From: Brachionus rotundiformis
Lineage: Eukaryota > Rotifera > Eurotatoria > Ploima > Brachionidae
Assembly: GCA_016802295.1 (NCBI GenBank)
Contig: JAESIW010000200.1
Span: 3,188,048-3,252,047, forward strand
Direction of reading: 5' to 3'
DNA: 64,000 bases
Shown: piece by piece, positions 59,030 through 64,000 of the stretch
Numbering within the stretch: the first letter of the stretch is position 1
How the letters are laid out: each line of letters opens with the position of its first letter
The notes under the pieces: generated by a model
The model's input: only the letters and a program-made list of their open reading frames with translations
Database searches by the model: none
Told to the model about the DNA's origin: nothing
Position numbers and translations under genes: made by a program

Positions 59030-61006
59030 ATGGTTTTCCCTACATTAAAACAAGGCAGATTTTTCTTCATAGGGAGGCAAACTGTAAGTTGTTTTCTTCA
59101 TCATTTCAATAAACTAATTTAACTTAAAAATTTTAAAAATATAAAAAATCTAGTCTCAAATTATTTAGATTTTAAATTTCTAAATAGGAAACAGTTGTTA
59201 AATTATTTGCACGAAATATGAGCAATAACACTGATCAAACTATTCAAAAAATGTCTGAATTAGACATTAAAAATGATAATATCCAAAAGCCGACATCACA
59301 AAAAAAGCCGAAAAAAGAAGAAGTTGGCAAGTTTTTATTGAAAGCTCCTAAAGTAAACAATTTTTATTATCTAAAATTAATTAATAATATCGTTAAAGGG
59401 TACCAGAGATTTTGATCCCTTGCAAATGGCTGTCAGGGACAATGTTTTTAAGAAGATAATTGAATGTTTCCAATTGCACGGAGCAGTTACCATTGATACA
59501 CCAGTTTTTGAGAGAAAAGAAATTTTAACTCAAAAATATGGAGAAGACTCTAAGTTAATTTATGACCTAAATGATCAAGCTGGCGAGCTATTGTCTCTTA
59601 GATACGATCTAACTGTTCCTTTTGCTCGATATTTAGCAATGAATCGATTGATAAATATCAAAAGATATCAAATCGGAAAAGTCTATCGAAGAGACCAGCC
59701 TTGTGCGGCGCGGGGTCGCTACCGGGAGTTCTACCAATGTGTTAGTCGATTTTAAAAAATAAAGAAATTTTTAAATAAAAATTTAATTTTTAAAGGATTT
59801 TGATATTGCCGGAGTTTATGATAAAATGCTTCCAGATAGTGAATGTGTTAAGATAATGGCTGATATTTTGAGAAAAGTTGATCTTGGAGATTTTCAAATT
59901 AAAATAAATCACAGAAAATTGTTAGATGGAATGTTCGAAGTATGTGGTGTTCCCAATGACAAAATTCGTCTCGTTTCTTCTTCCATTGATAAACTAGACA
60001 AAACTGAATGGGTTGATGTAAAGAAAGAGTTAGTCGAAGAGAAAAATATTGATGCTCAAGTTGCCGATAAAATTGGAGAGTATGCTAAACTAAATGGTGA
60101 GTTTTGAAAGTTGGCAAATAAATAAGTTAAAGGTTTTTTAAATAGGTGGTTCAGAGTTAATAGAAAAACTTAAATCAGATGAAGTTTTGAACAAAAATAA
60201 AAATGCTAGTGAAGCTTTAAATGATCTTGAATTATTGTTTAAATATTGCTCAATTTTTGGAATAAATGATAAGCTTTTGTTTGATTTAAGTCTTGCCAGA
60301 GGATTAGATTATTACACAGGAGTCATATATGAAGCTGTTCTAAAAGGCGAACTGGTCGATTATATCGCCGAACAGCAAAAGAAAGCCTTGGCAGAAAAAG
60401 CGGCTGCTAGAGCAGCTGCTATTGAAAAGGCTAAAGGAAAGAAAATCAAAGATTTGGACTTGGATGATGAAGAGACTGATGTAAATGTATCTTCAGGCGT
60501 TGGAACAGTTGCTGCTGGAGGTCGTTATGACGAATTAGTTAATATGTTTGATAAAAAACAAAATGTGCCATGTGTAGGTTTATCAATTGGAGTTGAAAGA
60601 CTATTTGCTGTAATGGAAGCAAAAATAAAAAGAGACAATTTAAAAATTAGAGCCTGTGACACAGAGGTTTATGTGGCGACACCACAAAAAGGATTAGTTG
60701 AAGAAAGGTTGAAATTGTGCCAAATTTTATGGGATGCCAATATCAAGACAGAACACTCTTACAAAGCTAATCCGAAAATTTTACACCAGCTACAATATTG
60801 TGAAGAGAACAAAATTCCTTATGCAATAATTATTGGTCAAGATGAAATAGATAATAATGTAGTAAAATTGAGAGATGTTCAATCTAGGAATGAGGTAAAA
60901 TAAAATTGATAAAAATTAAAGAAATATATCATTTTCTTTCAAGGAAATAATAACAAGAGAAAATTTAGTCGAAGCCTTAAAAGAAAAAATCTCAAGACTT
61001 AATTAA
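59030..61006 (+). CDS. HARS1: Histidyl-tRNA synthetase, probably dual-targeted
   Basis: Class II aminoacyl-tRNA synthetase charging tRNA-His. Exons: 59030-59083 (presequence), 59188-59352, 59399-59740, 59796-60096, 60146-60894, 60944-61006. Core matches human HARS1: LLKAPKGTRDFDP (motif 1 region), ELLSLRYDLTVPFARYLA, KVYRRDQP, RGRYREFYQC (motif 2), FDIAG, SLARGLDYYTGVIYEAV (His A motif), AAGGRYDELV (His B) and VGLSIGVERLFAV (motif 3), then an anticodon-binding domain. Between the two His motifs is an Ala/Lys-rich stretch longer than in human. The cytosolic start is ATG 59218. An upstream ATG at 59030 splices in frame to add MVFPTLKQGRFFFIGRQT and ETVVKLFARN, an Arg/Lys-bearing segment without acidic residues apart from one Glu, like a mitochondrial presequence. 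Confidence 0.95.
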
Positions 61007-61239
61007 TTTAATTAAAGAAAAAATTATTTGTTTTATCTGTTGAAAATAAATAATTAATTTATCATTAATTTCTTTTGAAAAAATTATTTGAAAAGTAAAT
61101 AAAATAAAAAAATAGTTGAAATTAGATAATAACAATCTTCTAATACATATTTAAATCTTGTATTAGAAAAATTTAATAACTCCAAATATTGATTCAAAAA
61201 TCGACTCATAGCTAAAAATTTATTAAATAATATTTTAAA
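61007..61239. other. 3' flank of HARS
   Basis: AT-rich. The minus-strand ORF that crosses this region is not preserved in the matching duplicon B and is not called. Confidence 0.4.
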
Positions 61240-61545
61240 AAAATAGTTATAACCATGAAATACCATCCAGAGTTCATGATAAGGTAATACGACGCTTTTA
61301 AAATTATTTTCCAAAATTGAAACAATTGAATCATATAAAATATTTCCAATCAAGTAAGGCTTGAATTGGATAGAATTTGATTTCTTGTATTAATAAGAAT
61401 AAATGCTCAATTTTCATTAATGTCAAGTATTTATTTGAAAATGATTTTCGATCTATTGTTTTAAAAATATTTTTTTTGTTAATTTTCCTATTTTGATTTT
61501 ATTAAATTAAACCAAATGAATATTGATAATTGTGTTAGCAGAGAG

Positions 61546-61553
61546 TATAAATA
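61546..61553 (+). promoter_or_regulatory. TATA box of Gly/Tyr gene D
   Basis: TATAAATA, same context and spacing as in the other copies. Confidence 0.75.
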
Positions 61554-61637
61554 GAGATTATTTTTTTGTCTAATATTCACAACAACACAAAATATTATAA
61601 ATTTCAAGTCTTGTAATTTAAAAGTCAAGAAATTAAA

Positions 61638-61799
61638 ATGGCCTGTGGTTTGAACTATGCTGCTCCATTAGCTTCATATGACCATGGCTTGGCTAGCTAT
61701 GGCTATGGATTGGGTTTGAACACCTTTCCTCACTATGGTTTGACTGCTCCATGGACTGGATACGGATTAGGATCATGTGGTCTTTCTGGTTTATATTAA
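61638..61799 (+). CDS. 53-residue Gly/Tyr/Leu-rich protein, copy D
   Basis: As copies A-C but with a 15-bp in-frame deletion that fuses ASY to DHGLASYGYG (one repeat unit shortened), and Leu to Phe in LNTFPHYG. Reading frame, TATA box and poly(A) signal are kept, so it is probably still expressed. The preserved frame after a deletion argues for protein-level constraint. Confidence 0.8.
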   Translation: MACGLNYAAPLASYDHGLASYGYGLGLNTFPHYGLTAPWTGYGLGSCGLSGLY

Positions 61800-62120
61800 A
61801 TAGCTATTTAATTGTTTTTACTTTTTTACATTATACTGTTTATTAAATAAAGAATTTTACCGGTAGTTTAATTTTTTATTAATTAATTAATTTTTCTTAT
61901 TTTAACTATATTGTAGTTAATTCTGAATTTGACACTTTTTGGTTATATGATGTCTAATTCATATTGAAAAGGCACGAATACCTTTCATATTGAAATTCTG
62001 AAAAGCATCCTGGACGATCAGCAGTAACTAAGAGTATTAAAATCGCTCAATTAAATAAAGGAATGATTTAAGCAAACGATGAACTTGAGTCGAAATCGAA
62101 AACAATGATCCTGTGGTTTA

Positions 62121-63357
62121 CAAGAAGCGAAAAGCTTTTACATAATGTTGTTTTTTTCATTTATATATTTATGTTATCTATGTATTTTTTTTATTTTCTT
62201 TAATTTTCTTCAATCTTTCCCATGTCATTTGTGACAATTTATTTTTTATGTGATATCAAATTAAGCATTTCGATTTTTGATATAACAAACAGTTTTTTTC
62301 TATTAACCCATTAGTTTATATATTTAATATATGCTTGGCAATTTTGGTTAACTTTCTCTTCAACCATAAAAAAAGTGTTTGTTTATAGTGTTTTTTGTTA
62401 ACGTAAAGCGAGTACAAAGATTTGAATTAATTTTAAAAAATTTAAAAAAATCTTAAAAAACTAAAAATATTGTTTTATAGATTTCTTTCTTACATTTAAA
62501 AATTAAATTCCCAAGCTACTTTTCTAAAACAAATAAAGTAAAGGAAATATAATGAGTTGTAGTTAAAACTATCCTGCTCCTTTAGCTTCATATGGCTACT
62601 GCTTTGATTATCATATGTTAATCATATGATTACTGAATTTTTTAAAAGAATTTTTTTCAGTCTTTCCCATTTCAACATTTTAATTTAAAGTTTATTTTTA
62701 TTTTTGTAATTTTAAATTTAAGTTCTCAAACTTAAAAAAAAATTTCTTTTTGATCTAATTTCATTTTTTGTTAACGTTTTAAATAGTAATTATTATAATA
62801 GTAAAAATTATACAAAATCTGGTAGAATGATAAAATTTAAGAATATCAACTGAGAATGAATGAATTTTTAATTATTTTAATTAAATTTTTGTAAAAAAAT
62901 TAAAAGCAAATTGAATGGAATTTAATGAAGGTGCCTTTTAGTTTGTTTATTTAGCATAAATTTGGCTTCAGTAAATGAATGTTCTAATGTCTGTATCTTT
63001 TGATTGAATTTAAAAAAAATAGAAAAAAATCAAAATCAAAATTCTTTATTTTAAACTTAAGGTAAATTATTCTGCAATTATAATTAAAATGAAAACAAAA
63101 CTAGCTAGGCATTTCTAAATTAAAAATTCTCTTTCCATTAAGGTAACTTTTACAGCTTAGAAGTAACCGATGTTCCATCAAATTTACTCCATTGTAAAAA
63201 ATTCTATAAAATAAAAAAAAAGTATTTCTACATACACAACTAAAAACAATCATCGATATCTAATTTTAAATCACTTTTGTAAACAAAAATTAGTAATTAT
63301 TTGTAAAATTTGTTTGAGTGTTTAAATCACTAAACTTTTTGATAAAAAAACCAAACA
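62121..63357. other. Spacer with the Gly/Tyr relic
   Basis: Apart from copy E nothing coding is visible. Confidence 0.5.
62552..62630 (+). pseudogene. Relic of a Gly/Tyr gene (copy E)
   Basis: Reads MSCS-stop-NYPAPLASYGYCFDYHM, clearly the start of the same family with a TAA at codon 5 and decay after codon 22. The promoter region is not recognisable. Confidence 0.75.
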
Positions 63358-64000
63358 ATGTTCCATTGTGATAATATATGCTCACGAATAGACACACTAT
63401 TTTCTTCAATCGATGGACTCATTGTCCAAACAAAAACTCTACTCAGCAGCAGCAATTTTGAACATATTTGTTTAACCTCTTTTCAGGATACAATTGACCG
63501 AAAACTAGAGGAGTCTAGAGATGATATGGTTAATAAATTAAAAAAGCATTTAAATAAAAGCCTAAAATCAGGAGATAAAGTTATTTATGTGCCAAAAGAA
63601 AACTTTATTGACTGCAAGATTTTGCTCAAACTAATCGATTTCAGCTTTTCGACAAATCATTGGGATCTGAAGCTTCAAAATATAGACTTTTTTATCAATA
63701 GTTCAAGCTTTCATGAAAATAACAAGAATAAATTTTACACTCAAGCAAAACCAAGCATTTTCTTCACTCCAAAAACTCAGAAGCTTATTTTGTCCAAAGA
63801 TGTTCATTTAAATTTGGTAGAAAATAGATTTAAACAGCTGGAGTTTCAAGTTGTCAAAAATAACCATGTTGTTTTGGTAACTGAAAGTTGGAATCTGAAA
63901 TTTTATCAAACATATCAAATTTTGTCGCACAATTTCTATATTCTTTTGCTAATTAAAGACGAATACCAATCAAGACTCCTGTTGTATTATTACGACAAGG
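63358..64000 (+). CDS. Unrecognised protein, 5' part only (cut by window end)
   Basis: An uninterrupted frame of 214 codons from ATG 63358 to the last base. Start MFHCDNICSRIDTLFSSIDG, a charged helical stretch (QDTIDRKLEESRDDMVNKLKKHL) likely to be a coiled coil, then alternating beta-like segments (VVLVTESWNLKFYQ, YQSRLLLYYYDK) that recall the start of a propeller or similar beta domain. Such a long open frame in AT-rich DNA is very unlikely by chance. No family recognised. The coiled coil followed by a beta domain is compatible with a TRIM/NHL-like layout without RING, but this is a guess. Confidence 0.75.
   Translation, partial: MFHCDNICSRIDTLFSSIDGLIVQTKTLLSSSNFEHICLTSFQDTIDRKLEESRDDMVNKLKKHLNKSLKSGDKVIYVPKENFIDCKILLKLIDFSFSTNHWDLKLQNIDFFINSSSFHENNKNKFYTQAKPSIFFTPKTQKLILSKDVHLNLVENRFKQLEFQVVKNNHVVLVTESWNLKFYQTYQILSHNFYILLLIKDEYQSRLLLYYYDK

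Larger units (their letters stand above)
61240..62120 (+). repeat. Gly/Tyr gene duplicon D
   Basis: Inverted partner of duplicon B (54598-55480). The 3' flank carries a 25-bp extra piece near 61970-61994 with CATATTGAAA duplicated. Confidence 0.87.

Noticed and set aside
61084..61353. 89-codon minus-strand ORF downstream of HARS
   Set aside because: The matching DNA in duplicon B (around 55370-55480) does not keep the frame, so the ORF is chance.
1..64000. CRISPR array, operon or other prokaryotic system
   Set aside because: No regularly spaced repeats; introns and gene content are animal.

Overview
The window is animal nuclear DNA: very AT-rich, with split genes whose introns are mostly 45-70 nt GT-AG, plus a typical metazoan gene set (TPD52, OXR1, TTC39, calpain-15, CANT1, a class A GPCR). 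The small introns, the AT bias, a Crinkler-type NTPase-nuclease relic and LINE tails ending in TAA or TAC/TAG repeats suggest a rotifer, perhaps a monogonont such as Brachionus. That assignment is inference; only 'compact protostome genome' is well supported. There is one assembly gap (20784-21352, all N).

Layout. 80-1009 (-) TPD52. 2948-4941 (+) TTK/Mps1 kinase with DFN in place of DFG. 5132-8216 (-) GPATCH1. 8825-9723 (+) CCDC43, which carries a convincing U12-type AT-AC intron. 9905-12142 (-) TTC39. 12831-16172 (-) OXR1 copy 1. 16.7-23.3 kb is an accessory block: LINE 3' ends, a MULE-like transposase relic, and a broken Crinkler-type P-loop NTPase plus REase gene spanning the gap. 23555-27402 (-) OXR1 copy 2, nearly identical to copy 1 in its 3' half but divergent at the 5' end. 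30285-30599 (+) BET1. 31175-34737 (-) calpain-15. 36746-40234 (+) MSH2. 40804-41139 (-) a UPF0728/C10orf53 protein. 41340-42584 (-) CANT1. 44782-46203 (-) a class A GPCR. 48960-53928 (-) an RBM26/27-like protein with a degenerate LINE in its long intron. 56268-57873 (+) a tandem pair of secreted Cys-rich proteins. 59030-61006 (+) histidyl-tRNA synthetase with an upstream exon that looks like a mitochondrial presequence. 63358-end (+) the start of an unrecognised gene.

From 43.7 to 62.6 kb a family of 58-residue Gly/Tyr/Leu-rich proteins recurs four times (A and B on -, C and D on +), each inside a near-identical 0.8-0.9 kb duplicon with its own TATA promoter and poly(A) signal, plus one dead relic. 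A separate 74-residue Tyr/His/Ser-rich protein lies among them. None has a signal peptide, so intracellular structural proteins, for example of a syncytial integument, are a reasonable but unproven idea.

Most housekeeping genes are independent units in convergent or divergent pairs with short shared spacers; no operon logic is visible. The most noteworthy points are the U12 AT-AC intron, the probable dual targeting of HARS, the patchwork OXR1 duplication, the Crinkler-type pseudogene beside a transposase relic, and the Gly/Tyr gene family.
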